DNA of 64,000 nucleotides from Wolbachia endosymbiont of Ctenocephalides felis wCfeF (GTDB lineage: Bacteria > Pseudomonadota > Alphaproteobacteria > Rickettsiales > Anaplasmataceae). Under the pieces are notes generated by a model. The model was not told the DNA's origin and did not search any database. It saw only the letters and a list, made by a program, of their open reading frames with translations. The stretch spans positions 25,150 through 89,149 of the forward strand of contig CP116767.1 in the NCBI GenBank assembly GCA_028571325.1, read 5' to 3'. This document shows, one piece after another, positions 8,071 through 18,070 of this stretch. The position numbers and the translations under genes are program-made. Within the stretch, counting starts at the first letter, position 1; every line of letters begins with the position of its first letter.

Positions 8071-9292
8071 ACCGTAGTATCTCCGCAGGATCTTGTGCAG
8101 CTGCTTGTAATGCAGGAGCAATTGTTGCTAAAAATGACAGGAATAATGCAAGTGCAGAAATGTTTACTACGTCTTGGGGAACTAATATCACTGGCAAGCT
8201 TGAAAAAAAGTATATCATAGGATCAAACAATTTAACGTTAGTGATGCCCTCTAAAAACACTCTAATATTTTCAATATTGAGAGAAAAAACAACACCTATA
8301 ATACAGCCAAGACAAGTTCCTATAAAACCAATCAGTAGCCCACAAGTGCAAAATATGCGCATAATGCTTCCAGTTGTTGCACCAAATGTACGCATAATTG
8401 CAATTGCAGATTTCTTTTCTTGCACTATCATCATTAAATTTGAGACAATATTGAACGCTGCCACAATTATAATCAAAGTGAGAATTAAAAACATTACATT
8501 TCTTTCAGTCTTTAAAGCATTAAAATAGTGGCTTTGTTGTAATTGCCAACTTTCAGCTTCCATTCCTGTTTCTTTTTCTATAGCATTTGCTAGCTCATTA
8601 GCCTTAGTAATGTCATCTACAAATACTTCTATATTTCTTACACTATCTTTGTAATTAAAAAAAGCCTGTGCTGATTTTATGGGCATATACATTAAAGTAT
8701 TATCATACTCAAACATACCCATATCAAATATTGCGACAACCTCATATTCTTTCATTCTCGGCATCTCATCGAACAATGCATCAAATCCTTCAGGTGATAT
8801 AAGCACAATTTTATTGCCACAGTCAATGTTCAAAGCTTCTGCTAATCGTGCTCCTATTATCACCCCTTCATCAAAATTTTTTACATTACCCACAATTACA
8901 TTATTTGTAACAGTAGTATTATTAAATAAGTCTTTAACTGATACGCCTCGCACCACGCTACCTGTAATTTTACCATTTGCTGCAATGATAACTTGGTCAC
9001 TGGTCATAGGAGTTGCTTTCAATACGCCTGAAATCTTCTCAATAGATTTTGATACTGCATGGTAATCTGAATTTATATTTCTATCGAAATAAACATTAAC
9101 ATGGCCATCAATGCCAAGTATTGAGTCAAGCAACTTTGCCCTAAATCCGTTCATTACAGACATCACCACTATTAGCGTTGCAACTCCAAGAGCAATGCCA
9201 ATAATAGAAAACAAAGTCATGATAGAGCAAAACCTGGCATTTTTTGCTCGCAAATAGCGAATAGCCATAGTAACTTCAAAGGCAATGGACAT
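8063..9292 (-). CDS. lolC: Lipoprotein-releasing ABC transporter permease LolC/LolE
   Basis: 409 residues in the inner membrane. An N-terminal helix at about 20-45 (SIMTLFSIIGIALGVATLIV) is followed by a large periplasmic domain (about 50-265). Three C-terminal helices lie near 270-295, 312-340 and 375-400. Opening MAIRYLRAK and closing DPAEILRYE are family signatures. With LolD it passes lipoproteins to LolA for outer-membrane delivery. Many alphaproteobacteria have a single LolC/E hybrid, so C versus E is not resolved. First gene of the three-gene operon ending with hemY. Repeat B1 lies upstream with its promoter pointing at this gene. Confidence 0.9.
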   Translation of the reverse strand: MSIAFEVTMAIRYLRAKNARFCSIMTLFSIIGIALGVATLIVVMSVMNGFRAKLLDSILGIDGHVNVYFDRNINSDYHAVSKSIEKISGVLKATPMTSDQVIIAANGKITGSVVRGVSVKDLFNNTTVTNNVIVGNVKNFDEGVIIGARLAEALNIDCGNKIVLISPEGFDALFDEMPRMKEYEVVAIFDMGMFEYDNTLMYMPIKSAQAFFNYKDSVRNIEVFVDDITKANELANAIEKETGMEAESWQLQQSHYFNALKTERNVMFLILTLIIIVAAFNIVSNLMMIVQEKKSAIAIMRTFGATTGSIMRIFCTCGLLIGFIGTCLGCIIGVVFSLNIENIRVFLEGITNVKLFDPMIYFFSSLPVILVPQDVVNISALALFLSFLATIAPALQAAAQDPAEILRYE

Positions 9293-9448
9293 TACAAAAT
9301 ATTTTGAAGTTAAACATTATACTCCTGAGATTTCATATAATTGTAGACTTTTCTTCACTTAAAAACTAGAGATTTTTATTTCTTGAAATTTAAAATGCTC
9401 ATAGAGTATCTCTAGATCCTGCTTACGGTAACTATAAGAAATTCACTG

Positions 9449-9872
9449 AAAAAAAGAAAAAGAAGCCCTGGCCATTGTCTATTTTCAGTATTGGCGTTTT
9501 TTTAAGTCCTAAACGCTGCAATTTAGCGACTTTTAAACTGCAACAGACCCTTAGCTTAAGCGCTAAGAAACTTACTAAGCAGAAAAAAAGACAAAAGAAT
9601 CCCGTTGTAGAAGTTGCTCACTCTCTAATCCTGCAAATTGGCGTACTATACTGTCTTAAACGACTTATAAGCGCGTTTCAGCTTGTATAGGGAAAAACCT
9701 AGAAATCTAGGTAAAATTAATAAAGACATAAGGTGCACATAGTGCAAAAAATTAAACATAAGACGCCAACCTTAATACTCTTGTCGTTTAATCTGCACAG
9801 ATGAAGATAACTGAATACCTCCAATAATATGATAACGGGACTGGCGAAGGTTGTCAAGTAGTTTTTTTGTTT
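9449..9872 (-). repeat. Dispersed promoter-bearing repeat, copy B1
   Basis: About 420 bp related to 22020-22463, 37657-38118, 41059-41535, 42928-43440 and 60589-61020. Read leftward: TTGACA (complement of 9852-9857), 17 bp, TATCAT (complement of 9829-9834). Next come complementary arms ATTAAAC/GTTTAAT around 9740-9800, a conserved GCGCTTATAAG segment near 9665, and two modules each ending in a GGG-pyrimidine-TTCTTTT run. The promoter points toward lolC/E 540 bp away. The rest of 9293-10008 has no gene. Confidence 0.8.
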
Positions 9873-10008
9873 CACGTCAGCTTGTAGGCTTATGCTCGTG
9901 TAGTGCATGATTTGGTATTGGCTATACGTACAACGAAGCTTCCTAAAAACACTTTGTAATGGGTCAATTTCCGAGTATAAAGCAGAAATATCGCTATAAT
10001 AACAAAGT

Positions 10009-10746
10009 ATGCTAATTGGGAACTTAATAAGGCAAGCTACTAAAGTTGGGAATAGTGAGAATACCACACGGTATATAGAGTATCTCTACCAATTTGAGAA
10101 GTTTAGGAACACACTAAATCTTACTTTATCACTAATAAAGCAAAATAGGCTCTCATTTGAAGTATATCGAGAGGGATTAGTGGATATGGAAGAAGGGGTG
10201 TGTAAGACAATTCAATCTTCCGTTGCAAATAGGTACGTTATTGTGCTGAGAAGGTCAAATCCGTACATTATAGTACATGAACTTTCACATATGGTTGAAA
10301 ATGAGCTGAACCTGAAGCTAGAGCAGGAGTTTCTCCATAAAGTCTATCAGGATATTGAGCAGAACCTAAAGCAAGCAAATATTCTTGTACAGAGAATTAT
10401 CGGTCAAGTTATATTTAAGGAGATACAAGCTTATCAGACTGCAAAATCACGCGCATCGGAATTATTTGCACGCTATTTTGAGCTATTTGCTTGGGCTCAG
10501 GAGGTTTACCCTAAAGATAAAGAGTACTTAATTCGCACTCAGGATTTAAACAGGGTATTCCTTGCTACTGACCAATGGAAAAAGAGTTGCCTGGACCCAC
10601 AAATAATGGACAGAATAGATAAGGAAGTAAAGGAATACAGCAATAAAACTGCCATTCAAGACGTAACCAAAGTGCAAAGTAGCTGGACTGGTAAATTTTC
10701 TCCTGGGGACAAAAAAATTAGCTCTATCTTCGGAGATGATGATTAA
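10009..10746 (+). CDS. Hypothetical protein with an HExxH metalloprotease-like motif
   Basis: 245 residues, ATG start, no signal peptide or membrane helix. Residues about 87-97 read IVHELSHMVEN, an HExxH zinc motif followed by further acidic residues, as in zincin peptidases. The rest is helical and charged, with a tail ending SSIFGDDD. No family is recognised by name. It stands alone between repeat B1 and tsaD. Protease activity is an inference from one motif; a third zinc ligand is not certain (Glu98 or a later Glu could serve). Confidence 0.65.
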   Translation: MLIGNLIRQATKVGNSENTTRYIEYLYQFEKFRNTLNLTLSLIKQNRLSFEVYREGLVDMEEGVCKTIQSSVANRYVIVLRRSNPYIIVHELSHMVENELNLKLEQEFLHKVYQDIEQNLKQANILVQRIIGQVIFKEIQAYQTAKSRASELFARYFELFAWAQEVYPKDKEYLIRTQDLNRVFLATDQWKKSCLDPQIMDRIDKEVKEYSNKTAIQDVTKVQSSWTGKFSPGDKKISSIFGDDD

Positions 10747-10817
10747 CTTAGCAGAATATAGTTAACTTTCACGGCATTTTAGAGTATAGTTTTTATAATT
10801 AAAGTGCTCGAATATAC

Positions 10818-11825
10818 GTGAAAACTATCTTAGCTGTTGAAACAAGCTGCGATGAAACTGCAGCAGCAATTGTAAATAGTGATAAGCAAATCCTTGCCCA
10901 CGAGATTCTTTCTCAAATAGAACACAAAAAACGCGGTGGGGTGATCCCTGAAATAGCGTCACGCGCTCATATGGAGCATTTGAGCGGTCTAATAAAAAGC
11001 GCTATAGAAAAATCTAACCTTAATTTTTGTGATCTGGATGCGATTGCAGCAACATCAGGACCGGGGCTCATAGGTGGATTAATAGTTGGCACAATGATGG
11101 CCAAAGCAATTGCACATGCAGCACAAAAACCATTCATTGCAGTTAATCATTTGGAAGCACATGCGCTGGTTATTAGGCTACTATATGAAGTCAAATTTCC
11201 GTTTTTAGTCCTATTAATATCAGGCGGTCATTGCCAATTTTTAATTGCGCAGGATGTGGGTAAATACATTAAACTTGGAGAAACGCTGGACGATTCGTTG
11301 GGTGAAGCGTTTGATAAAGTTGCTAAGATGCTGGGTTTAAGCTATCCTGGAGGTCCACTAATTGAAAAATTAGCTAAAAAAGGTGATGGTACAAGATTTA
11401 AACTTCCAAGGGCGATGAGAAAACGTCCTGGATGCGATCTTTCATTTTCTGGGATCAAAACAGCAGTGAAAAACTTAGTGCAAGAACTTGAAATGAGCGA
11501 GCAAGATGTGTGTGATGTATGCGCTTCATTTCAAGAGTGTATTGGCGATATACTCCTCGATAGAGTCAAAAATGCGGTTATTATGGCTGCATCTTTAAAT
11601 ATCAAAATCAATGATTTTGTAATTACTGGCGGGGTTGCAGCAAATAGTTTCCTGAGAGAGAAATTAAAAAAACACATAAACTTGAACGTATTTTTTCCCC
11701 CAAGCAACCTATGTACAGACAATGCAGTAATGGTTGGGTGGACAGGCATTGAAAAATTACAGAAGAGTTATATGGATTCACTCAATTTTGCACCAAGGCC
11801 AAAGTGGGAATTGGAAAGTCACTAA
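10818..11825 (+). CDS. tsaD: tRNA N6-threonylcarbamoyladenosine transferase subunit TsaD
   Basis: Transfers the threonylcarbamoyl group to A37 of ANN-decoding tRNAs with TsaB, TsaE and the TsaC product. ASKHA-fold protein of normal length (335). Metal-binding His111 and His115 lie in NHLEAH. The nucleotide site includes ISGGH (about 134-138), and VTGGVAAN-type ITGGVAANS lies near 272. A conserved Asp in CTDNAVM is near 297. GTG start at 10818. Single gene with no operon partner; the 71-bp gap to the upstream gene has no clear promoter. Confidence 0.96.
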   Translation: MKTILAVETSCDETAAAIVNSDKQILAHEILSQIEHKKRGGVIPEIASRAHMEHLSGLIKSAIEKSNLNFCDLDAIAATSGPGLIGGLIVGTMMAKAIAHAAQKPFIAVNHLEAHALVIRLLYEVKFPFLVLLISGGHCQFLIAQDVGKYIKLGETLDDSLGEAFDKVAKMLGLSYPGGPLIEKLAKKGDGTRFKLPRAMRKRPGCDLSFSGIKTAVKNLVQELEMSEQDVCDVCASFQECIGDILLDRVKNAVIMAASLNIKINDFVITGGVAANSFLREKLKKHINLNVFFPPSNLCTDNAVMVGWTGIEKLQKSYMDSLNFAPRPKWELESH

Positions 11826-12000
11826 TGACTCTCAATTCTGAATTAGGTGGTAAAGAAAGCTATTTCTTTTTGCCATTGTTTATATTTTCTATTCGTGTAT
11901 ATTAATATTTTACTATATTAACTTAAAGTTAGTAGCTGCTGTTAATATTTTTGCAATAAAAATTGTATATGGTGCATGTAATCAAGTTAAAAGGAAGATT

Positions 12001-13743
12001 GTGGAAATCACGCCATCGATAAAAAAGGAATTGAAGCAAAGCACGCTATACACCTGCTTAGAGAAGTGTAAAAGTGCATTTTGGTTCATTTTCTGGTTTA
12101 GTTCAGGGATCAACTTGTTAATGTTATTCCTGCCACTTTATACCTCTCAGGTGCTTGATCGGGTGATATCGAGTGAAAGCGTATCGACGCTAGTTATGCT
12201 AACAATCATCACTTTATCCGCATTCGCGTGTTCTGCAATGCTCGAAACCTGTCGATATCTAGCCATGGCAAAGATTGGTGACTGGATCGATAAAGCCGCA
12301 ACACCAGATCTGATAGTAAGATCAATCAGGCTGACATCAGTGCAGAGCTCAACTTCCAGTGGTGAAGCAATACGAGATCTTGGAGTGATAAAAAACTTTA
12401 TTACAGGAAATGGTATATTCTCACTATTTGATACCCCATGGTCATTAATTTACCTTGTTGTGATCTTTATGATACATACCTCTACAGGGTTTATAGCTAT
12501 TGCTGGAATCGTTATATTAGTTTCTATGGCAGTATGGAATGAACTTGCTACTAAACGCATATTGCAAGAAACCAACGAAGAAACTATACGGAATATCAAT
12601 GCCATAGATGTTGCAACAAGAAATGCAGAAGTGGTTGAAGCTATGGGTATGTCAGAATTCATAGTTTCTGATTGGTGCAAACGAAACGACCAGAACCGCG
12701 CAATGCAAATCAAAGCACAAAATCGCTCTAACGTAATTACTGGAATCACTAAGTTTCTGCGCTCGACTTTGCAAATATCGGTAATTGGAACAGGTGCATT
12801 ACTTGCAATTACAGCCCATAAGACTGCCGGTAGCATCATTGCTGCCTCAATTTTAATGGGTAGAGTATTGGCTCCATTTGATGCAGCAGTTCATACTTGG
12901 AAATTTCTAAATCAGGCCAGAATGTCGTATGGTAGGCTGCAAAGACTTATACTCACATCACCAAAAAGAGAACAAACTATGGCTCTACCAGAACCTGAAG
13001 GAAGACTAGAATTTGATAGAGTATTTTTTACTCCTTATGGGAGCAACAAACCAACAATAAAAGGGATATCATTTGTTATAGAGCCAGGAGATGTGGTGGG
13101 CGTTATTGGTGCAAGTGCTTCTGGTAAATCAACCATTGCAAAGCTAACCGTTGGTGTATGGAAGCCCATATCCGGTGTAGTCAGGCTAGACGGCGCTGAT
13201 GTGTACACTTGGAACCGCGAAAATTTTGGCAATTATGTTGGTTATTTACCTCAGGATATTGAGTTATTTAACACCAGTGTCAAAGCCAATATTGCTCGCA
13301 TGAGACCAGACCCAAATCCTGAAGAAATAATCAAAGCAGCAAAAATTGCAGGAATACATGAATTAATACTGAGTTTACCAAATGGATATGATACAACGAT
13401 AGGGAGCTTTGGAGTGACACTTTCTGGTGGGCAGAAACAACTGCTCGGCCTTGCAAGAGCTTTTTATGGAAACACAAAGCTTTTGGTGCTTGATGAGCCA
13501 AATGCTAACCTAGACAGTAGTGGGGAGGCATGCTTAATTAATGCAATCAACGTTGCAAGAAAGCAAAATACCACAACTATTATCATAACTCACAAACTAC
13601 CGTTATTATCCGTGGTTGATAAGGTAGTTCTCATGTCAGATGGCGTTATTTATGCTATGGGACCGAGAGATGAGATTTTAAGCAAATTGGTTGCTCCATC
13701 ATCAAATACTGCAGAAGGTGAATGTTCTTCAGCAAATGGTTAG
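12001..13743 (+). CDS. Type I secretion ABC transporter (PrtD/HlyB-type permease-ATPase)
   Basis: 580 residues. The transmembrane half (about 1-315) has helices near 27-50, 60-80, 138-175 and 250-285. The ATPase half (about 335-560) carries Walker A GASASGKST near 370, signature LSGGQKQ near 474, Walker B LLVLDEP near 495 and a switch His in ITHKLP. This matches PrtD-class exporters, which work with an HlyD adaptor and TolC to export proteins in one step; neither partner is in the window. GTG start preceded by AAGGAAG. Rickettsiales are thought to export ankyrin and other repeat proteins this way, so the ankyrin protein here is a possible cargo. Confidence 0.92.
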   Translation: MEITPSIKKELKQSTLYTCLEKCKSAFWFIFWFSSGINLLMLFLPLYTSQVLDRVISSESVSTLVMLTIITLSAFACSAMLETCRYLAMAKIGDWIDKAATPDLIVRSIRLTSVQSSTSSGEAIRDLGVIKNFITGNGIFSLFDTPWSLIYLVVIFMIHTSTGFIAIAGIVILVSMAVWNELATKRILQETNEETIRNINAIDVATRNAEVVEAMGMSEFIVSDWCKRNDQNRAMQIKAQNRSNVITGITKFLRSTLQISVIGTGALLAITAHKTAGSIIAASILMGRVLAPFDAAVHTWKFLNQARMSYGRLQRLILTSPKREQTMALPEPEGRLEFDRVFFTPYGSNKPTIKGISFVIEPGDVVGVIGASASGKSTIAKLTVGVWKPISGVVRLDGADVYTWNRENFGNYVGYLPQDIELFNTSVKANIARMRPDPNPEEIIKAAKIAGIHELILSLPNGYDTTIGSFGVTLSGGQKQLLGLARAFYGNTKLLVLDEPNANLDSSGEACLINAINVARKQNTTTIIITHKLPLLSVVDKVVLMSDGVIYAMGPRDEILSKLVAPSSNTAEGECSSANG

Positions 13744-13769
13744 TTGTTCTTTTTATATTACCTGTCCAC

Positions 13770-15113
13770 CTACTCCATTGAGCGGATACCATCAATATAA
13801 TAAAACAAGACTTTTTTAGTCAGTTCAAAATCTTCTAGAGTATCTCCTTCGCATCTTGCTGTAATGCAGTTTTGTGTATTTGACACTCTAAGGAGCCACC
13901 AACCTTTATTATCTTTGTTAGTTACTTTAATACCATCGAGCTCTGAGAATGCAATATTTTGTTGCTCTAGTGTTTTTTTTATTGATTCAATTATTTGAAA
14001 TTTTTTCTCATCTTTAACTACAACTTTCACTTCATGAGTTATATATAGCTTTGGTAAATCCTCAATCACCTCAGATAGACTTTGATTTTTCTTAAGTAAA
14101 ACGTCAATGGCTTTAATGGCAGAATACAGCCCGTCATCAAAACCTAGCTCAGAGAAGAAAAAATGTCCACTCAGTTCACCAGCAAATTTTGCCTCTTCCT
14201 CTGCCATCTTTTTCTTAACTAGTGAATGTCCAGTAGCGCATACAATTACTCTCCCTCCTAATCTGCTAACAAAGTCATGCACTTTCATGCTCATTTTTAT
14301 ATTAGCAATAACTTTGCTTCCTGGGTATTCTTCCAATATTTCACGTGCAAAAATCATAAATAAATGGTCATTGGAAACAACACTGCCTTTATTATCAATT
14401 AAGCGCACCCTATCACCATCACCGTCGAGTGCAATACCAAGATCACATTTATTTTCCTTTACAGCATCAATCAATTGAACGAGATTTTTTTCCTCTATGG
14501 GATCTGGGTCGTGCAGTGGAAATGTTCCATCTATAGAGTTATTGGTTACGATATGTACGTGATCTGGCAAGATCTTTTCAATATACCTTGCAATTCCACT
14601 TGCTGGGCTATTGCCAAAATCCCAGGCTATTTTTAGCTTTTGTGTAGAGTTGTTCTTGAGCGCACCCTTTAATATGCAAATATACTCACTATATATATTT
14701 ATGTTAATTGAACTGCCAATTTTTTTACTGCTTTTGATTGGACTGCTTATAACTTCCTTTATTTCTTGGTCTGAGTAAACTCTCTTACTGCTGAAAAATT
14801 TGAAGCCGTTGTACTTGCTAGGGTTATGTGAAGCGGTGATCATAATGCCAAGGTCTGCCTGCATGATTTGCGTTGCAGCGTAGAGCATAGGCGAAGAGCA
14901 TAGTCCAACACGTGTAACGTTTGCTCCAGATAGAGTTAAGCCTCTGATTAATTCTTTTTCTATACTCGGTGAATCTATTCTGCTGTCATAGCCTATACAA
15001 ACATTAGCTACGGTTTGGCCAAACTTCCTGCCTATCTCATATCCATCACTGATCTGCAGGTCTTTGCCTACTATACCTCTAATATCGTATTTTCTTATGA
15101 TGGTATTGTCCAT
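13770..15113 (-). CDS. Phosphomannomutase/phosphoglucomutase
   Basis: Interconverts hexose 6- and 1-phosphates. It has the four-domain alpha-D-phosphohexomutase layout: RKYDIRGIVG near the start, phosphoserine loop TASHNPSKYNG (Ser near 95), metal loop DGDGDR (about 235) and sugar loop GELSGH (about 315). At about 447 residues it is the AlgC/ManB size. I chose ATG at 15113, preceded by AAGAAG six bases upstream; the open frame extends to a TTG at 15155 but that adds an unconserved leader. Convergent with the ABC exporter gene, 26 bp apart. Confidence 0.9.
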   Translation of the reverse strand: MDNTIIRKYDIRGIVGKDLQISDGYEIGRKFGQTVANVCIGYDSRIDSPSIEKELIRGLTLSGANVTRVGLCSSPMLYAATQIMQADLGIMITASHNPSKYNGFKFFSSKRVYSDQEIKEVISSPIKSSKKIGSSININIYSEYICILKGALKNNSTQKLKIAWDFGNSPASGIARYIEKILPDHVHIVTNNSIDGTFPLHDPDPIEEKNLVQLIDAVKENKCDLGIALDGDGDRVRLIDNKGSVVSNDHLFMIFAREILEEYPGSKVIANIKMSMKVHDFVSRLGGRVIVCATGHSLVKKKMAEEEAKFAGELSGHFFFSELGFDDGLYSAIKAIDVLLKKNQSLSEVIEDLPKLYITHEVKVVVKDEKKFQIIESIKKTLEQQNIAFSELDGIKVTNKDNKGWWLLRVSNTQNCITARCEGDTLEDFELTKKVLFYYIDGIRSME

Positions 15114-15184
15114 ACTACACTTCTTGAAGTAACTACTATACAACATTACAGACAAACATTCAAGCTTATTTACCTAGTAATTAG

Positions 15185-15212
15185 TTGACTTTTTAAGAAA
15201 ATGTGTTAATAT
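15185..15212 (+). promoter_or_regulatory. Possible promoter of the coiled-coil gene
   Basis: TTGACT at 15185-15190, 16 bp, TAATAT at 15207-15212, 28 bp before the ATG at 15240. No strong Shine-Dalgarno follows. A TATAAT five bases on is too far from the -35 box. Confidence 0.4.
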
Positions 15213-15239
15213 TATAATATATTTTAGAAATGTAAAGTT

Positions 15240-17294
15240 ATGCCAGGAAAAAAGGAGAGTGTATTTATAAATAGTCAGAGTTTAAACGTAGATGAAACAG
15301 TAAGAAGTAGTGTACTGAAGACTATTAAAGACAGCAAAAATCTTCAGGAAGCTATAGAGCAACTAGAAAAAGAAAAATTAATCTGGTACCTTATTGGTCC
15401 TTTATGCAAAGATGAAGAGGTTAGGAAACAGATAAACTCAAAGTGGGAAGCAGATTTTCAAAAATTTGAGCAATCAATAGATGCAACGCATAGAGAACTT
15501 GAATCATCTCTACCAAGTCAAAGTTTCTTAGCGTATTCAATAAAAGCTAATGATTTCAACATCAGGTTTGAAAGCAAAGAAGAGCCAGTAAAAATCAGTG
15601 ATATCTTAAGAGCCAGCAGTGAGGGTAAGGTTTATCACATATCTTTAGGGGGAGATAATCAAATAACTGCAAGCAAAAAAAATGGCAATGAGAGGCACTA
15701 CGATTTTACTGGCTCCGGTTCAAGTAAGATGACCATTAACTGGCAAGCTAAGGATTCTGAAGGCAGGAGCATAGATAGTAGCATGACTATAGAAGTAGGT
15801 TCTGATGGTATACAAAAAGTGATTGATGAGCCAAAGTTTGGAGAAATAACTGACTCAGAAGAAGTATTAAAGTTAGTTGAACAAAATAAAGAAGTTTTTA
15901 TCAATGGAAAATCTCTGTTGGAAGCTTTTATTGGTATGGGCAAAAATGTGATCAATCAGCCAATGCAGGAAGAGGAAACATTTATACGAAATCCACCTGA
16001 GTCACCGCAACCACCTACGCCAGATAGCAGTGGGTATTCTTCTCTTGAAAGCCCGTCCATACCTTCTACTGATGATGAAGAGGAACTTGAGCAAGAAGAA
16101 GGATTAGAGGATGAAATAGAAAAGTTAAAAAGTGAAATAAAAGAATTAGAGGAAGAAAATGCGCACCTCAAGAAAGAAAATACAGAGTTGAAAAGCCGTA
16201 ATGAAAAGATCATAAGAGAAGGTGATAACGAAATAAGCCAGTTAGGGAAGGAAAAGCAAGCTCTGGAGGAAAAAGTTAAAGAGCTTAGAACTAAATTGGA
16301 AAAAAGTGAGAAAGAATTAGATAGCAAGAATCAAGATATTAGGCAGTTAAAGCAACGGATAAGTATACTGGAGCAAAGTCAAGAAGATAAAAATGCTAGA
16401 ATAGCAGATTTAAAATCTCAATTAAAAGATAAAGAAAGTCAAATCCAATTGACAAATAGGGCAAATAAAGAACTCCAGGAAGGATTGGGGCAAAGTGAAG
16501 CTGAGCTGAACAAGTTAAGAGCGGAAAATGCAAAGCTGAAGAATGATCTAGAGAAAATAATATTGGGAGATCTAGAAGATGGTAAAGAAAAGCAATTAAC
16601 AGAACAGTTGAAGGAAATAAAAAAGGAAAACAAAACATTGACTGATGAAGTAAGTCGATTAGTCAAAGAATTAAACCAACTGCAAAAAGAAAAAGAAGAT
16701 TTAGAGAGAAAAACTCAACAACCTAGTGGAAAGTCTCTTGCAGAGGAAATAGCAGAAGTAAATGAGAAAAAAGATGAGGAAATGAAGCAAAAGGACGAGC
16801 AGATACAGCAGATAATAAAAGAAAAAGGAGAATTAGAAGAAAAGTTCCAAATGAAAATAGATAGACTTAAACAACAGCTTGAGGATAGAGAAAACATGAT
16901 AACACATGCACAGAAAGAATTGTACCTTACCAAAGAGAATTTAAAGCAGTTACAAGAAGAAAATAAACAACTAAAAAATATAGGAGTTGATCAACCGCCT
17001 GCAATAAATAAGAAGGAAGTTGCAGAAGTAGAAATCCAACCACAAAACATTATGGATTGGCCTGTTCCAATGCCAAACGATAAGCCGGAAAAGCTGAAAA
17101 CTCCGTTAGAACCTACTAAGGTAAATAAAACTAGTAAAATAGTGCAAAATATTATGGATTGGCCTGTTCCAATTCCAGACGATAAACTTGAAGAGCAGAG
17201 AACTCCATTAGAACCAACTAAGGTGAATACAGAATTATCAAATCCAAGCCTAACTTCCGTTGAGGATCCAAAAAAATCACGGCATAAAGCTTGA
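15240..17294 (+). CDS. Large acidic coiled-coil protein with a C-terminal tandem motif
   Basis: 684 residues, no signal peptide or membrane helix. Residues 1-240 form a globular, unrecognised domain. About 243-280 is a Pro/Ser/Asp-rich linker with PPTPDSS and PSIPSTDDE. About 280-580 is an almost unbroken heptad coiled coil rich in Lys/Glu/Leu. The tail (about 600-665) repeats a unit of some 30 residues twice, each with NIMDWPVP followed by TPLEPTKVN. No annotated family is recognised. Architecture (globular head, flexible linker, long coil, short linear repeats) resembles secreted effectors or cytoskeletal scaffold proteins; export is not proven. Confidence 0.8.
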   Translation: MPGKKESVFINSQSLNVDETVRSSVLKTIKDSKNLQEAIEQLEKEKLIWYLIGPLCKDEEVRKQINSKWEADFQKFEQSIDATHRELESSLPSQSFLAYSIKANDFNIRFESKEEPVKISDILRASSEGKVYHISLGGDNQITASKKNGNERHYDFTGSGSSKMTINWQAKDSEGRSIDSSMTIEVGSDGIQKVIDEPKFGEITDSEEVLKLVEQNKEVFINGKSLLEAFIGMGKNVINQPMQEEETFIRNPPESPQPPTPDSSGYSSLESPSIPSTDDEEELEQEEGLEDEIEKLKSEIKELEEENAHLKKENTELKSRNEKIIREGDNEISQLGKEKQALEEKVKELRTKLEKSEKELDSKNQDIRQLKQRISILEQSQEDKNARIADLKSQLKDKESQIQLTNRANKELQEGLGQSEAELNKLRAENAKLKNDLEKIILGDLEDGKEKQLTEQLKEIKKENKTLTDEVSRLVKELNQLQKEKEDLERKTQQPSGKSLAEEIAEVNEKKDEEMKQKDEQIQQIIKEKGELEEKFQMKIDRLKQQLEDRENMITHAQKELYLTKENLKQLQEENKQLKNIGVDQPPAINKKEVAEVEIQPQNIMDWPVPMPNDKPEKLKTPLEPTKVNKTSKIVQNIMDWPVPIPDDKLEEQRTPLEPTKVNTELSNPSLTSVEDPKKSRHKA

Positions 17295-17403
17295 TCTAGT
17301 TGTCATAATTTCTGCCAATTGGGAATACCTTAGCGTCACTGCCATTAAGTTAAGGGAAAAAAGATAGATTTTATAATGATGCAACAATAAGTTCAAAGGT
17401 AAT

Positions 17404-17481
17404 ATGAGTAAAAAAGGGAGTAATAAAATTTATTCAAAATGGGTTACCTATTGCTTCCAACACTGTAGACAAAAAAACTAA
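17404..17481 (+). CDS. Possible 25-residue small protein before rimM
   Basis: ATG at 17404 follows AAAGGTAAT, a reasonable ribosome-binding site, and the frame stops at 17481, 19 bp before rimM. The peptide begins [20 protein letters not shown] and holds two Cys and one Trp. It could be a leader peptide or chance. The rest of 17295-17500 shows nothing. Confidence 0.3.
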   Translation: MSKKGSNKIYSKWVTYCFQHCRQKN

Positions 17482-17500
17482 TTTTAATTATCATATTAAT

Positions 17501-18007
17501 ATGAACGACAATTTAGTATGCCTCGGAATTATTACTTCTCCTCACGGAATTAAAGGAGCTGTTAAAGTAAAAACTTTCACTGAAAAACCAGAAAATATTT
17601 CTCTATATGGCGAGCTGATAAGCGGTGATGAGAGTTATAAGATAGACTCAGTGTCTGTCATAGGTGATAATTCAGTAATAGCCACAATAAGCGGAGTAAA
17701 TTCTCGTAACGAAGCAGAGCTTTTAAGAAACAGAAAATTATACACAGAAAGAAACAAGCTGCCAAAACTAAATGATGAAAACGAGTTTTATCAAAGTGAC
17801 CTTATAAATATGGAAGTAAGGCTAGAGAATAATAAATTATATGGCTATATAGAATCTGTACATAATTTCGGCTCAGGAGATGTATTGGAAATTTCAGTCA
17901 TCAGTACAAAAAAAAATATTATGCTGTCTTTCACTAAAGAGATATTTCCGCACATAAACGTAAAGGAAAGGTATATAGCACTCAATATGCCAGAATTCAT
18001 TGATTAA
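17501..18007 (+). CDS. rimM: Ribosome maturation factor RimM
   Basis: Helps fold the 3' domain of 16S rRNA during 30S assembly by binding S19. N-terminal barrel (about 1-90) opens with [21 protein letters not shown]. The C-terminal PRC-barrel (about 97-168) contains [10 protein letters not shown] and ends LNMPEFID. 168 residues is normal. It lacks its usual partners (rpsP, trmD, rplS) here and stands 63 bp before efp, an example of the scattered operons of this genome. Confidence 0.96.
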   Translation: MNDNLVCLGIITSPHGIKGAVKVKTFTEKPENISLYGELISGDESYKIDSVSVIGDNSVIATISGVNSRNEAELLRNRKLYTERNKLPKLNDENEFYQSDLINMEVRLENNKLYGYIESVHNFGSGDVLEISVISTKKNIMLSFTKEIFPHINVKERYIALNMPEFID

Positions 18008-18070
18008 CAAAGGTTTTGATATTTACAAAAAAGCTACGTATAATTATAAGATCAAGCTGAAAGTTTAATT

